A stretch of 64,000 nt of DNA. Source: Spirosoma linguale DSM 74 (lineage in GTDB: Bacteria; Bacteroidota; Bacteroidia; Cytophagales; Spirosomataceae). Shown here in pieces: positions 33,811-43,665 of the stretch. The notes below the pieces were generated by a model. That model was not told where the DNA came from and searched no databases. It saw only the letters and a program-made list of their open reading frames with translations. The first letter of the stretch is position 1. Each line of letters begins with the position of its first letter. The DNA lies in the NCBI GenBank assembly GCA_000024525.1, contig CP001769.1:1-64000 (forward strand), written 5' to 3'. The translations under genes and the position numbers were made by a program.

Positions 33811-36171
33811 ATGGGATTACGGCTACTCCTGTTTCTCTTCTTTTTTTTCCTGGGCTTTTGCTCATCTGCTGTAGCCCAGCAGCGACTTCGGCTGAGTATT
33901 GTTGTTCGGGACGGCATCACCCGAAAGCCAATTTCCGGCGCCAGCTTATTTATTGCTGAAACAAAACTGGGAGGACGGGCCGATAGTGCCGGGGTTATTT
34001 CAATTACCCATCCACCGGGAGTACTCACGGCCTACGTGTCGGCAGTGGGCTATTTTCGCGGTCGTGAAACGGTCGTCCTTGATTTTAACAAACGAGTCGA
34101 GTATTACCTGCAACCCCGCTCAACGGATCTGGATGAGGTTGATGTACGCGCCATTCGCAAGGACAAAAACATCAAGGATGTGCAGATGGGACAGATTCAA
34201 CTCAGTATGCCCGAGTTGAAACGGATGCCGGTTGTCCTGGGCGAACCGGATATTCTGAAAGCACTGTCCCTACAGGCCGGTGTTACAACGGCGGGCGAAG
34301 GAGCGGGGGGCTTTAATGTCCGGGGCGGACGGGCCGATCAGAACCTGGTACTGGTTGATGGAGCCCCCCTGTTCAACACATCGCACCTGCTGGGCTTCTA
34401 CACAAACATTAATCCCGATATGGTGCAGGACGTGAGTCTAAGCAAAGGGGCTTTTTCGGCGCAGTACGGCGGTCGGGTATCCTCGTTGCTCCTCATGAGT
34501 ACCCGAAATGGCAATAAAGATGGCTGGCGGGTGTCGGGTGGGGTGAGCCCGGTGAGTGTGCGGGCGGTGGTGGACGGACCAATTACAAAAAAGCTGACTT
34601 TACTCGCTGGCGGGCGCATTGCCTTCCCGAACTACCTGCTACAGTTATTTCCAACGACAAGCGTCAAAAACAGCCGGGCTTTCTTCTACGATGGCAATCT
34701 TAAACTAACGTATACACCCGACGAACGCAATACCATTTCGCTCTCGGCCTATCGGAGTCAGGATAACTTTCGATTTCCGGGTGACACCCTGTACGGCTGG
34801 CAATCGAATGTGCTGACGGGCCGCTGGAGTTACTTGATTCGACCCAATATGCAGCTCAATCTGGCCGCTTTGTATAGCGGTTATTACCTCAACGTTGACG
34901 GCGTAACGCCTAATCTGGGTTTCCGCTTCACCTCGCATATCGAGCAGCGGGAAGGGAAAGCGGATGTCTTTTATACGATTGCAAAGAAGCATAAAGTTCA
35001 GGTCGGTGTCAACGGCATTCTGTACGGTATCCAGACGGGGGCAATTCAGCCAGCGGGCAATCTGTCCAGTATTAATCCCAAACAGGTGAACCCCGAACGG
35101 GGGCGTGAGCTGGGGGCTTACGTGAATACCGAGTGGGAGTTGATGCCCGCCGTGACTCTGATGGCTGGGCTTCGCTATTCGGCCTTTGCCATGCTGGGGC
35201 CCCAAACGGTTTACGGTTATGCGGAGAATGTGCCCGTCTCTCCGGAAACCGTAACCGACTCGGTGCTCTACCGTTCGGGTCAGGTGGCGCAGGCGTATGG
35301 CGGTTTTGAGCCCCGGCTGGCCCTGCGCGTGCAACTGGCTAAACATACGGCCATCAAAGCCAGTGCCGGTCGGACGCGCCAGTATCTGAACCTTATCTCC
35401 AATACAACCGCCATTACACCCCTCGATTTCTGGAAACTGAGCGACCGCTACCAGCGCCCTCAGATTGCCGACCAGGTATCGCTGGGGATATTTCAGAACT
35501 TTCTGGATAACGGGCTCGAGCTAAGTGTGGAAGGGTATTACAAACGGCTTCAGAATCAGATCGAATACCGATACGGAGCTGACCTCATCCTTAATCCGAA
35601 ACTCGAAACAGCCCTGGTGCAGGCCGCCGGAAAAGCCTACGGAGTTGAACTGGGCCTGAGCAAAACCAGCGGACGACTGACCGGACAGCTTAACTATACG
35701 TACGCCCGCTCGCTGATTGCGGTGCAAACGGCGTTCGATGCCCTCCGCATCAATGGTGGTGCGTATTATCCTGCCTACATCGACCGGCCCCATACGGTCA
35801 ATGTGCAGGCCCGCTGGTCGATGTCGCACAACTGGTCGTTTTCGAGCAATTTTGTTTATTATACCGGTGTACCGGCCACCTATCCCGACGGGCAGTATAC
35901 GTATAACGGTGAGCCGGTACAGGACTATTCCCGCCGGAATGCTGACCGGATTCCCGATTACCACCGGCTGGACGTTGCCTTCTCCAAAGATACCCGCTTC
36001 AATAAAGCGCAAAAGCGGTACGGAATCTGGACGCTGGGTATCTACAACCTGTACGCGCACAAGAATCCGTACTCCATTTATTTTACCCGGTTTAACCAGC
36101 GCACCGAATCGTACCGGCTGTCGGTATTTGGTACGATGATCCCATCCATCGCTTACAACTTCTTCTTTTAG
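33811..36171 (+). CDS. TonB-dependent receptor with CarboxypepD_reg domain
   Basis: 786 residues. Signal peptide (MGLRLLLFLFFFFLGFCSSAVAQ), then a CarboxypepD_reg-like domain (about 28-110), plug domain (MPVVLGEPDILKALSLQAGV...GGFNVRGGRADQNLVLVDGAPLF) and a C-terminal barrel ending in FGTMIPSIAYNFFF with a terminal Phe. The combination with the downstream DUF4249 gene, two bases after the stop, is a recurring Bacteroidota pair. Import substrate is unknown (not the SusC type: no SusD partner). Confidence 0.95.
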   Translation: MGLRLLLFLFFFFLGFCSSAVAQQRLRLSIVVRDGITRKPISGASLFIAETKLGGRADSAGVISITHPPGVLTAYVSAVGYFRGRETVVLDFNKRVEYYLQPRSTDLDEVDVRAIRKDKNIKDVQMGQIQLSMPELKRMPVVLGEPDILKALSLQAGVTTAGEGAGGFNVRGGRADQNLVLVDGAPLFNTSHLLGFYTNINPDMVQDVSLSKGAFSAQYGGRVSSLLLMSTRNGNKDGWRVSGGVSPVSVRAVVDGPITKKLTLLAGGRIAFPNYLLQLFPTTSVKNSRAFFYDGNLKLTYTPDERNTISLSAYRSQDNFRFPGDTLYGWQSNVLTGRWSYLIRPNMQLNLAALYSGYYLNVDGVTPNLGFRFTSHIEQREGKADVFYTIAKKHKVQVGVNGILYGIQTGAIQPAGNLSSINPKQVNPERGRELGAYVNTEWELMPAVTLMAGLRYSAFAMLGPQTVYGYAENVPVSPETVTDSVLYRSGQVAQAYGGFEPRLALRVQLAKHTAIKASAGRTRQYLNLISNTTAITPLDFWKLSDRYQRPQIADQVSLGIFQNFLDNGLELSVEGYYKRLQNQIEYRYGADLILNPKLETALVQAAGKAYGVELGLSKTSGRLTGQLNYTYARSLIAVQTAFDALRINGGAYYPAYIDRPHTVNVQARWSMSHNWSFSSNFVYYTGVPATYPDGQYTYNGEPVQDYSRRNADRIPDYHRLDVAFSKDTRFNKAQKRYGIWTLGIYNLYAHKNPYSIYFTRFNQRTESYRLSVFGTMIPSIAYNFFF

Positions 36172-36173
36172 CC

Positions 36174-37211
36174 ATGCGTCAGTTTATCAGTTCTCTACTT
36201 CTTCTGACTGTTCTGGCGGCCTGCATCGATCAGGTTCAGCTGCCTATCCGAACGGAGGCCCCACGTTTGGTTGTTGAAGGTCAGATTACCAACGAAGCCC
36301 CTCCCTATACCGTTCGTCTGGCGTATACCGGCAAGTACGGCGGTGAGGACGGGCAAAATGTCAACGATCAATATGTAAGCGGTGCTCAGGTTACTCTTGG
36401 TGATGATCAGGGTCGGTCCGCGAGATTTGCCCCAACAGGGCCGGGAGTTTACCAGATGACCGATGCCCGCTTTCGTGGGCAGGTTGGCCGAGCCTACAGC
36501 CTGACGGTGACACTGACCGACGGCAGACAGTACATAAGTAAAGCGGAACGGATGCCCGCTGTGCCGCAAATCGACAGTGTGTCGTCCAGACTGGTTAAAA
36601 CCGGTAATCTCTCCATTCCCTACGCGTTTGCCTACGGAGCCAATACGAGTGACCCCGCTGGTGAGCAAAATTATTACCGCTGGACGGCCTATGGCTACAC
36701 GAACCGGCTGTCGATTGGCGTACCCTGTAGCCTGGGTAGTCCTAACCTGTGCAACAACCGCTGCTGGAAGATGGTATCGACCAATGTCGTTAACGTATTC
36801 AGCGATGAGGCTATCAACGGCAATCCGCTGCGAAATCGGGTTGTCTTACAGATACCGATTTATACGGTAGCTCCCCAACTGGTTGAAGTGCAGCAGTATG
36901 CCATTACGCAGGCGAACTATCAGTTCTGGAAACTTTATCAGCAGCAGAATGCCCGCACCGGGAGCATCTTCGACCCCTTACCGGCGCCTGTTACGGGCAA
37001 CCTGGTAAACACCGCCGACCCAACCGATCTGGCGAGAGGGTACTTTGCCGTGACATCGGTTACTCGCCGTCGGTTTCGGCAGCAGGAGTACCCGGCGGTT
37101 ACTTTTTACCCGGCTTTAACGAGTTTTATCAGCAGTCAGATAATTCCCCCCGGCGATTGCCGGAACACCTACGGTTGGGATTCTGCCCTTGTGGAGCCCG
37201 ATGGCTGGTGA
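36174..37211 (+). CDS. DUF4249 family lipoprotein
   Basis: 345 residues; lipoprotein signal MRQFISSLLLLTVLAACIDQ (lipobox LAAC). Matches DUF4249, lipoproteins encoded next to TonB receptors: LVVEGQITNEAPPYTVRLAYTG near the N-terminus and a C-terminal CRNTYGWDSA Cys/Trp region. By position it is likely the surface partner of the receptor, in the way SusD is to SusC; this is inference. Its stop is three bases from the convergent lytic transglycosylase stop. Confidence 0.9.
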   Translation: MRQFISSLLLLTVLAACIDQVQLPIRTEAPRLVVEGQITNEAPPYTVRLAYTGKYGGEDGQNVNDQYVSGAQVTLGDDQGRSARFAPTGPGVYQMTDARFRGQVGRAYSLTVTLTDGRQYISKAERMPAVPQIDSVSSRLVKTGNLSIPYAFAYGANTSDPAGEQNYYRWTAYGYTNRLSIGVPCSLGSPNLCNNRCWKMVSTNVVNVFSDEAINGNPLRNRVVLQIPIYTVAPQLVEVQQYAITQANYQFWKLYQQQNARTGSIFDPLPAPVTGNLVNTADPTDLARGYFAVTSVTRRRFRQQEYPAVTFYPALTSFISSQIIPPGDCRNTYGWDSALVEPDGW

Positions 37212-37214
37212 GCG

Positions 37215-38456
37215 TTAAAGTTTCCATTGCACTACCCAGCCAGGTTTTACCACTTTGGGGCGCGGAATACCGGCTAAACCGGTTGCCGGGTTCAGCGCGA
37301 TGAGTGTAAGCGGAATAGTCGTTTTGGTTTGTGCCGAGATGGCTTTGGTCGCCCGAAAGAAAAGATTGCCGTAGGTATCAATATCATCGATAATAGCGTA
37401 AAGCATATCGCCCGCCTTGAGCGTACTTTCGTCGATCTGGACCGTCTCGGTGAGTGCAAATGACCAGCTTTGGCCTACTTTCACCTGACCCGCCTGTACC
37501 AGACGCGCAGCTACATCGCCAACAACGGCAGAGGGGCTACTGGGCGTGTTTTTAAGTAGTTTGCTTAACAAACTGTCCATAACCACCACTTCATGTCGGC
37601 CCGTTGGTACCTGATCGTTTAGCAAAGCATCCGGACCCGACAACGACTCGACCGGAATCCCGCTCACTGCTGGTTCCTGGTCCTGAAGCCAGCCCATTCG
37701 CCGGGCCTGTTCGCGCTCCTGTTCGTAGGCGTTACCACCCGATGCCAGCATCAGGCCCACCGCGTCGATCCCATAGGAGGGATTCGTGAATAGCTGTTTC
37801 ATGGCCAGAATACGGTAGAGATAATAGCCGGTTTCGGGATTCATGGCCATGGTATAATAATCGCGATGGCCCACTTTGGTGATTTTCCGTTGAACCATGC
37901 CCACGCCCCCATTGTAGGCTGCGGCCACAAGCGTCCATGACCCTAATTTGCGGTACAGGAAATTGATGTATTTGCAGGCGGCTTCGGTTGATTTGAGGAG
38001 GTTGGTGCGTTCATCATGGCCGGGGGCAATCGACAGCCCCATATCCTGTGCGGTATCGTCCATAAACTGCCAGTAGCCAACCGCTCCGGCCGAGGATACG
38101 GCGTTGGCCTGCCAGGCACTCTCGATCAGGGGCAGGTACTTAAAATCATCCGGGATACCGTACCGCTCAAGAATAGGCTCGATAACGGAGAAGAAAGGAG
38201 CCGAACGGGCCTTCAGGGCATTCAGGCGACGGGCATATCCCGAACTGCTCGCCATGGCAAAGGCCAGCTTGGCCGAAACGTTACCCTGTTCAGTTGGTAC
38301 GACTTCACCGCAGAAGTGCAGACGTCCCGGTCCGCTTAACGAACGTTTATGAGCAGAAGAAAGATTGGGCCTGTTCTTTGCCGTACTCGCCTTTTTTTGC
38401 GCCGAGATAGGGATGTTCAGCAGTAAACCACTTAACATCAGTACGACCATGCGCAT
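37215..38456 (-). CDS. Lytic transglycosylase, paralogue 1 (MltD-like, no LysM)
   Basis: 413 residues from the ATG at 38456 (MRMVVLMLSGLLLNIPISAQ); a TTG at 38471 adds five residues. The SLT domain has the catalytic Glu in KYLPLIESAWQANAVSSAGAVGYWQFM and the usual YNGGVG and NPETGYYLYRI motifs. It cleaves peptidoglycan between MurNAc and GlcNAc with anhydro-MurNAc formation. The C-terminus carries a domain of about 90 residues (GQSWSF..GDMLYAIIDDID..GWVVQWKL) in place of LysM repeats, shared with the next gene. First of three tandem copies. Confidence 0.93.
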   Translation of the reverse strand: MRMVVLMLSGLLLNIPISAQKKASTAKNRPNLSSAHKRSLSGPGRLHFCGEVVPTEQGNVSAKLAFAMASSSGYARRLNALKARSAPFFSVIEPILERYGIPDDFKYLPLIESAWQANAVSSAGAVGYWQFMDDTAQDMGLSIAPGHDERTNLLKSTEAACKYINFLYRKLGSWTLVAAAYNGGVGMVQRKITKVGHRDYYTMAMNPETGYYLYRILAMKQLFTNPSYGIDAVGLMLASGGNAYEQEREQARRMGWLQDQEPAVSGIPVESLSGPDALLNDQVPTGRHEVVVMDSLLSKLLKNTPSSPSAVVGDVAARLVQAGQVKVGQSWSFALTETVQIDESTLKAGDMLYAIIDDIDTYGNLFFRATKAISAQTKTTIPLTLIALNPATGLAGIPRPKVVKPGWVVQWKL

Positions 38457-38585
38457 AGTGGATAGTGTCAAAACAAACGACCAGTTGTTGAACGCCTAAA
38501 TAACGGTGCGCCACTGTCGTTTAGTTCGTCGGAGACAAGACTATGAGCTACCGGTTGTTTGAAAACCGGCAGGCTTTCCAGGGCG

Positions 38586-39830
38586 TTAAAGCGACTTCCA
38601 GGTTAATATCCAACCCGACTTTAGCCGACTAAGATCGGATAGGTTAATGCCGATTCGGCCAGTGGAGGCATCTACGGCCGATAAAGCAAGTGAATAGGTT
38701 TGTCGCTCGCTGGTTGAATAGAGTTTGTCGGAGCGAAGGTAAACCTTGTTGGTTTTGGGGTCGATGTCTTCAATAACAGCATACAAAATATCGCCTTCCT
38801 CAACGTCATGCCCACCCGCTATCCCATCGCGTGTGAGGTGGAACACCCATACCTGACCACGTTCTAAACCAGATGGCTCAGTCAGCTTTGCCTTGATACC
38901 ACCCCGAAACACATCGGCGGCATTGGGTAGGGGAATGTCTATAGATCGCCCTTTTGTCGGGCTCAGCGGATCGCCGATGGGCGTATCGATTGCCTCCTGC
39001 GTTGCTTCATTCAGAACAAATTCGGGAATCAGTATTTCATCCTCAGCGGCTTCGTCGTCGGTTAGTGTGTTCAGCGGACTGGTTAAGTTGGCCAGCATCC
39101 ACTCCGGGATAAGGTGCTGGTAGGAGCAATAGTTGGTAAATAGCTCTTTGAACGCCAGAATGCGATACAGGTATTTGCCCGTTTCGGCATTCAAGCGCAG
39201 GTAGTAGTAATCGCGCTGCTGCTGCCGGCGGATATTGCTCAGAAGAGCACCTATACCATTGTTGTAAGCGGCAGCGGCCAGTGTCCAGGAGCCTAGTCGA
39301 TTATACAGGTACCGCAAATACCGGCAGGCGGCATGGGTCGATTTTATCAGATGCTTTCGTTCATCAACACCGCGTTCTACATTCAGGCCCAGTTCGCGGG
39401 CGGTAGCGGGCATAAATTGCCAATACCCTGCTGCTCCTTTGGGCGACACCGCAAACCCTTGTAGTGCGCTCTCAACGAGCGGTAGGTATTTAAAATCCAT
39501 GGGAATACTGTGCAACAACAGGATAGGCTCAATGACCGGGAAGAAAACTGCGGCCCGCTGGCGTATGCGTAAAAAGGCCTGGTCTTCTGACGTGTTGCGC
39601 ACCAATGCCGAGACCAGTCGACGCGCTACCAATTCTTCATGCACAGGTACCGACTCACCGCAGAAATAAACGGGGGGCAGCATTGTCCTGAGAACCGGGT
39701 CGAATGTCGGGGCAGCCAGGCTGGGTAAGCCAGCATCCGGGTTGGGCAAGGTATTGAGCGTATAGGGCGATGAAGCACTTGCCACGACCAGTACAGTCGC
39801 CAGTACAAGTGAAGCTAATAAGTTTATCAA
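38586..39830 (-). CDS. Lytic transglycosylase, paralogue 2 (MltD-like, no LysM)
   Basis: 414 residues from a TTG start (MINLLASLVLATVLVVASAS, signal peptide); no ATG fits. Catalytic Glu in KYLPLVESALQGFAVSPKGAAGYWQFM, then AAAYNNGIG. The C-terminal domain repeats the pattern of the previous paralogue (GQVWVFHL..GDILYAVIEDID..GWILTWKSL). The N-terminal and catalytic parts align with paralogues 1 and 3, so the cluster arose by duplication. It lies 130 bases from paralogue 1, with its own upstream gap. Confidence 0.92.
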   Translation of the reverse strand: MINLLASLVLATVLVVASASSPYTLNTLPNPDAGLPSLAAPTFDPVLRTMLPPVYFCGESVPVHEELVARRLVSALVRNTSEDQAFLRIRQRAAVFFPVIEPILLLHSIPMDFKYLPLVESALQGFAVSPKGAAGYWQFMPATARELGLNVERGVDERKHLIKSTHAACRYLRYLYNRLGSWTLAAAAYNNGIGALLSNIRRQQQRDYYYLRLNAETGKYLYRILAFKELFTNYCSYQHLIPEWMLANLTSPLNTLTDDEAAEDEILIPEFVLNEATQEAIDTPIGDPLSPTKGRSIDIPLPNAADVFRGGIKAKLTEPSGLERGQVWVFHLTRDGIAGGHDVEEGDILYAVIEDIDPKTNKVYLRSDKLYSTSERQTYSLALSAVDASTGRIGINLSDLSRLKSGWILTWKSL

Positions 39831-40029
39831 CGGTCAAGTACAAGTTTAGTAGATTCGAATCTTTGCCGATTAAATGATCACTTGTAACGTGATCCCTTTA
39901 CGTATTATACTAATTGAAATGTTTTGGTAACAATCAATAACTATGCCAGGGGTAAGTTCAACGTCGATTGTCGAGCCACTTTTTTTGGTACTATTTTGTT
40001 GAGAACGGACTATGGTATTATCCATAAAA

Positions 40030-40053
40030 AAAGCCGCTTCGTAAAGCGGCTTT
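40030..40053 (-). terminator. Intrinsic terminator of paralogue 3
   Basis: Perfect 10-base stem AAAGCCGCTT / AAGCGGCTTT with a 4-base loop, followed on the minus strand by a seven-T run. It lies 23 bases after the stop of the third lytic transglycosylase gene. Confidence 0.8.
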
Positions 40054-40075
40054 CATTCAATAAACGTAGTGCTGT

Positions 40076-41206
40076 CTACAACCAGTCCCAGAAATGTAAG
40101 GGACGAATGCCCTCACCTTTCTTCCTGTCCAGGAGACGTGGTCGGCGGAACCGGAGCACCATCAGCCCCATCATCAACTTTTTTATGGGTAAGTGCTTTC
40201 CCTGCTGTTCAAGATCGGTGTTTGGCAGACTCTTTGCCGCAACGGCCTGGGCAATAAACTGTTGTGCATCGGATGGAGCCTGCGTTAGCGCCGTATTAGG
40301 GCGCGGGCCCCAGGTGTTCATGAACTCCTCATCGACCAGTTCGATTGTTGGCGCGTCTTTTACTTTCTTCGGTAAGGCAAGTGGCTTATGCCAGCTCGGT
40401 AATGGCTTGACAAGTTCGGCGATGGTTGCTCCGCTAACCAGCAAAGCGTACTGGCGCGGGTTACTGAGCAGTTCTTTAAACGCCAGAATTCTGAACAGGT
40501 AATGGCTCGTTTCCCGATGCAGCCGGAGCCGGAAGTAGTTGGACTGGCCCTGCTGCTCCATTTTGTTTCGAACGTGGGTGATTCCTCCGTTATAAGCGGC
40601 TGCAACCAGCGTCCAGGAACCTAACTCCCGGTACAATTGGTGAAGATGCCGACAAACGGCAACCGTTGCTTTTTGCAGGTTGTATCGTTCATCCACCGTA
40701 CTATTTACCGTTAATCCCAGTTCGCGGGCTGTTCCCGGCATGAGCTGCCAATAGCCCGATGCCCCTTTATAGGAGACACTGCTGTTGTCGAGCGCACTTT
40801 CCGCCAGAGGCATAAACCGGAAATCGCGGGGGATTTTATACTTACGAAGAATAGGGTCAATGATGGGGAAGAACGTAGACGCCCTCGACCGAAGGTCCAT
40901 CAGAAAGTCCTGCTGGGCACCGTACAGACGAAGGGTTTGCAGCCACCGGCGCGATACGCGGGGTTCATCGACCGGAACCTCTTCCCCGCAAAAGTAGATT
41001 GGAAATACGCGCTTTGTCGAGTCTACGACAAGTAGTTCGGGGTTATTCAGACCACCTGATGACAACAGTGACCGGCTCGTGTCGGCCCCGAAGTTGGGGA
41101 GCGCAAGGGCCGACATACCGATGCCCGGTTTTATAGCGGCCATGAGCAGTGAAAAACTTACCTCTTTTATCAAAATGACATTAGTTGTTGTGGCACATAC
41201 AGACAC
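40076..41206 (-). CDS. Lytic transglycosylase, paralogue 3, lacking the C-terminal domain
   Basis: 376 residues from a GTG start; an internal TTG at 41173 (MIKEVSFSLLMAAIKPGIG) would give a more usual signal peptide, so the start is uncertain. The SLT domain is intact, with catalytic Glu in MPLAESALDNSSVSYKGASGYWQLM and AAAYNGGI. Unlike paralogues 1 and 2 it ends in a basic tail (RFRRPRLLDRKKG) with no GDxLYAxIxDID domain, so it has lost or never gained it. It is terminated by the hairpin at 40030-40053. Confidence 0.9.
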   Translation of the reverse strand: MSVCATTTNVILIKEVSFSLLMAAIKPGIGMSALALPNFGADTSRSLLSSGGLNNPELLVVDSTKRVFPIYFCGEEVPVDEPRVSRRWLQTLRLYGAQQDFLMDLRSRASTFFPIIDPILRKYKIPRDFRFMPLAESALDNSSVSYKGASGYWQLMPGTARELGLTVNSTVDERYNLQKATVAVCRHLHQLYRELGSWTLVAAAYNGGITHVRNKMEQQGQSNYFRLRLHRETSHYLFRILAFKELLSNPRQYALLVSGATIAELVKPLPSWHKPLALPKKVKDAPTIELVDEEFMNTWGPRPNTALTQAPSDAQQFIAQAVAAKSLPNTDLEQQGKHLPIKKLMMGLMVLRFRRPRLLDRKKGEGIRPLHFWDWL

Positions 41207-41331
41207 GAAAACCCGTACCTGAGTAGCGGGTCTGGTCTGATTTTCTATACGAACTTAACTGGTTTTCGGCTACTTGCCAAATAATCGTCTAAGAATTATC
41301 CAACGGCCTCACCGAAAACAGGATTTTATTT

Positions 41332-43455
41332 CTATAAAAGCCCGGCGACCAGCGTTAGTTTGCCGTAATCGTATCGACCTTCCAAATAGTCGAATACGGG
41401 CTTTAAACGGCCTTCTTCCATACCCACAACCCCAATTGCCTTCTCTATTTCGCGCCGTTCAAAAGGGTCGACGAGCGAGACTAAATCAATATCGTATCCG
41501 GCCTTCGCCAACTGAACCAAATGCCCCGCCACAGACCCCGTTGTGAGCTGTCGACGGGCAGCAATTTCTTCGATGGTGAGGCCGTCGTTATACAAATCGA
41601 GGGTAATGAGCTGGGTCGATCCTTTCGGCTTTTCACCAGCCTCCACCCGGCCGCGTACATGCCCGACAATTTCCTCCAGAAAGCGCTTGCCGAAGAGTTG
41701 CAGTTTCCGCTCGCCAACACCACTCACATTCCGCAGGGCGTCGGGGGCGGTGGGGCGCTGCCGGGCCATGTCTTCGAGCGTGGTATCCGTGAAAATAACA
41801 TAAGCCGGAACGTTCTGCTCGTCGGCGAGTTGCTTGCGCAGTACCCGAAGCCGTTCGAAGAGGTCGTCGCGCTGGGTTTCGGTCTTCGCCCGCGTTTTCT
41901 CAACCACCGGTTTGGGCGCATCATCCGGGCGGACGAGGTCAATTTTTCGTCCTTTATACAATACCTGATCGGCCAGGATACCGCGCCGAAGGGCGTAATG
42001 CTGTTCGTAGGCAATCTCGATAACGCCGATATTAATGAGCTGGTGGATGTAGCTCCGCCAGTCTTCGAACCGAATATCGCGGCCTGCCCCGTAGGTTTTT
42101 ATCTGGTCGTAGCCACCTTGCAGCACCTGCTGGCTGCGGGAGCCGCGCAGGATGTCGATCAGCAGGTTCATCGGAACCCGTTCGCCCGTGCGGATGATGG
42201 CCGAAAGGGCTTTCTGGGCCAGAACGGTGCCATCGAAGGTAACGCGCGGGTCGCGGCAAACGTCGCAGTTGCCACAGGGGTCGGGCAGTTCTTCCGAGAA
42301 GTAAGACAGCAGAATTTGTCGGCGGCAGGTATGTGCATCGGCGTACTGCTGCATTCGTTCCAGCTTAGCCAGCTGCAAGCCGAGGTTGGCCGGGTTGTTT
42401 TCGGCCAGCATGTCCTTATACGTTGCTACATCGGCAAAGCTGTAAAACAGGACGGTTTGGGCAGCCGCGCCATCCCGACCGGCCCGCCCGATTTCCTGAT
42501 AAAAGCTTTCGATGTTCTTGGGCATGTTATAATGAATAACCCACCGCACGTTCGATTTGTCGATCCCCATCCCGAAGGCAATGGTGGCGCATATAATCCG
42601 AACGTCGTCGCGCAGGAAGGCCTCCTGGGTTTTGGAGCGGTCGTCGGGGTCCATTTTGGCGTGGTAAAAAGCCGCACTAAATCCTTTTTCCTGCAACTTG
42701 GCTGCCAAAGATTCGGTCGATTTCCGGCTGAGGCAGTAAATAATTCCCGAGGTGTCGGGTTTCTGCTGAAGCAGCCGGATAATCTGCTGGATGCGGTTCT
42801 GGCCCGGCAGCACCTGCAAGCTCAGGTTTTTGCGGTTAAAGGAGTCCACAAAAATAGCCGGGTCGTTCATGCCGAGCCGGGTGGCAATGTCCTGCCGGGT
42901 AAGTTTGTCGGCGGTTGCCGTCAGGGCAATGGTTGGCACTGTTGGAAACTGCTCTTTCAGAACGTGCAGTTGGGTGTATTCTGGCCGGAAGTCGTGCCCC
43001 CAGGAGGAAATACAGTGCGCTTCGTCAATGGCGAACAGCGACAGGTTAGTCAGGCTCAGGAATTGGAAAAACGATTCGGTGAGCAGCTTCTCGGGCGAAA
43101 CATAGAGGAGTTTGAGCTTGCCGCTAATGCAGTCGTTTTCGATTTCGCGCTGTTCCCGGCTGGTTTGGGTGCTGTTGTAAAAAGCGGCCTGAATACCGTT
43201 CATATGCAGCGCACCCACCTGGTCTTTCATGAGGGCGATCAGGGGCGAAACCACCACCGTCAGACCCGGCAGCATCAGGGCCGGAATCTGGAAACAGACC
43301 GACTTGCCACCTCCCGTAGGCATCAGTACTACCGTGTCACGACCACTCAGGATCGACTGGATGATGGCTTCCTGCATGGGCCGGAAGCGGTCGTAACCAT
43401 AATAGCGTTTGAGGTAATCGGCGGGCTGCTGGGTATGGGCTGTTGAAACGGTCAT
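41332..43455 (-). CDS. recQ: ATP-dependent DNA helicase RecQ
   Basis: 707 residues. Superfamily 2 helicase with motif I MPTGGGKS (Walker A, 45-52), DEAH (144-147, IDEAHCISSWGHDFRPEY), motif VI QEIGRAGRDG, the four-Cys zinc module (CRRQ...CGNCDVC), an RQC winged-helix region and an HRDC-like segment (LRVLRKQLADEQNVPAYVIF, about 540-600). A longer-than-usual C-terminus with a helix-turn-helix-like segment (LTIEEIAARRQLTTGSVAGHL) follows. It unwinds 3'-5' in recombination repair. An antisense open frame of about 640 codons lies opposite and is a composition artefact. Confidence 0.96.
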   Translation of the reverse strand: MTVSTAHTQQPADYLKRYYGYDRFRPMQEAIIQSILSGRDTVVLMPTGGGKSVCFQIPALMLPGLTVVVSPLIALMKDQVGALHMNGIQAAFYNSTQTSREQREIENDCISGKLKLLYVSPEKLLTESFFQFLSLTNLSLFAIDEAHCISSWGHDFRPEYTQLHVLKEQFPTVPTIALTATADKLTRQDIATRLGMNDPAIFVDSFNRKNLSLQVLPGQNRIQQIIRLLQQKPDTSGIIYCLSRKSTESLAAKLQEKGFSAAFYHAKMDPDDRSKTQEAFLRDDVRIICATIAFGMGIDKSNVRWVIHYNMPKNIESFYQEIGRAGRDGAAAQTVLFYSFADVATYKDMLAENNPANLGLQLAKLERMQQYADAHTCRRQILLSYFSEELPDPCGNCDVCRDPRVTFDGTVLAQKALSAIIRTGERVPMNLLIDILRGSRSQQVLQGGYDQIKTYGAGRDIRFEDWRSYIHQLINIGVIEIAYEQHYALRRGILADQVLYKGRKIDLVRPDDAPKPVVEKTRAKTETQRDDLFERLRVLRKQLADEQNVPAYVIFTDTTLEDMARQRPTAPDALRNVSGVGERKLQLFGKRFLEEIVGHVRGRVEAGEKPKGSTQLITLDLYNDGLTIEEIAARRQLTTGSVAGHLVQLAKAGYDIDLVSLVDPFERREIEKAIGVVGMEEGRLKPVFDYLEGRYDYGKLTLVAGLL

Positions 43456-43665
43456 TTCTCTACTGGTGAGCAGGATAAGTGAGCCTGGCTGGTCAAATTA
43501 TTGTACAGGATAAGTATATAGACCCTGACGAACAGCTTACTAAGGCTATATCAAATTTAAGAAAAAAATAGGTCGTTTTCACGGCGGGAGATGTGATTTT
43601 ATGAGAATCGCCCCGTCTAAAAGGCGCAAAAGGTTTTATACACGTACAAACCCCATTTAATCACG

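Noticed and set aside
41521..43446. Open frame of about 640 codons opposite recQ
   Set aside because: It mirrors the recQ gene exactly, has no recognisable domain, and GC-rich third positions make such antisense frames common. RecQ itself matches fully.
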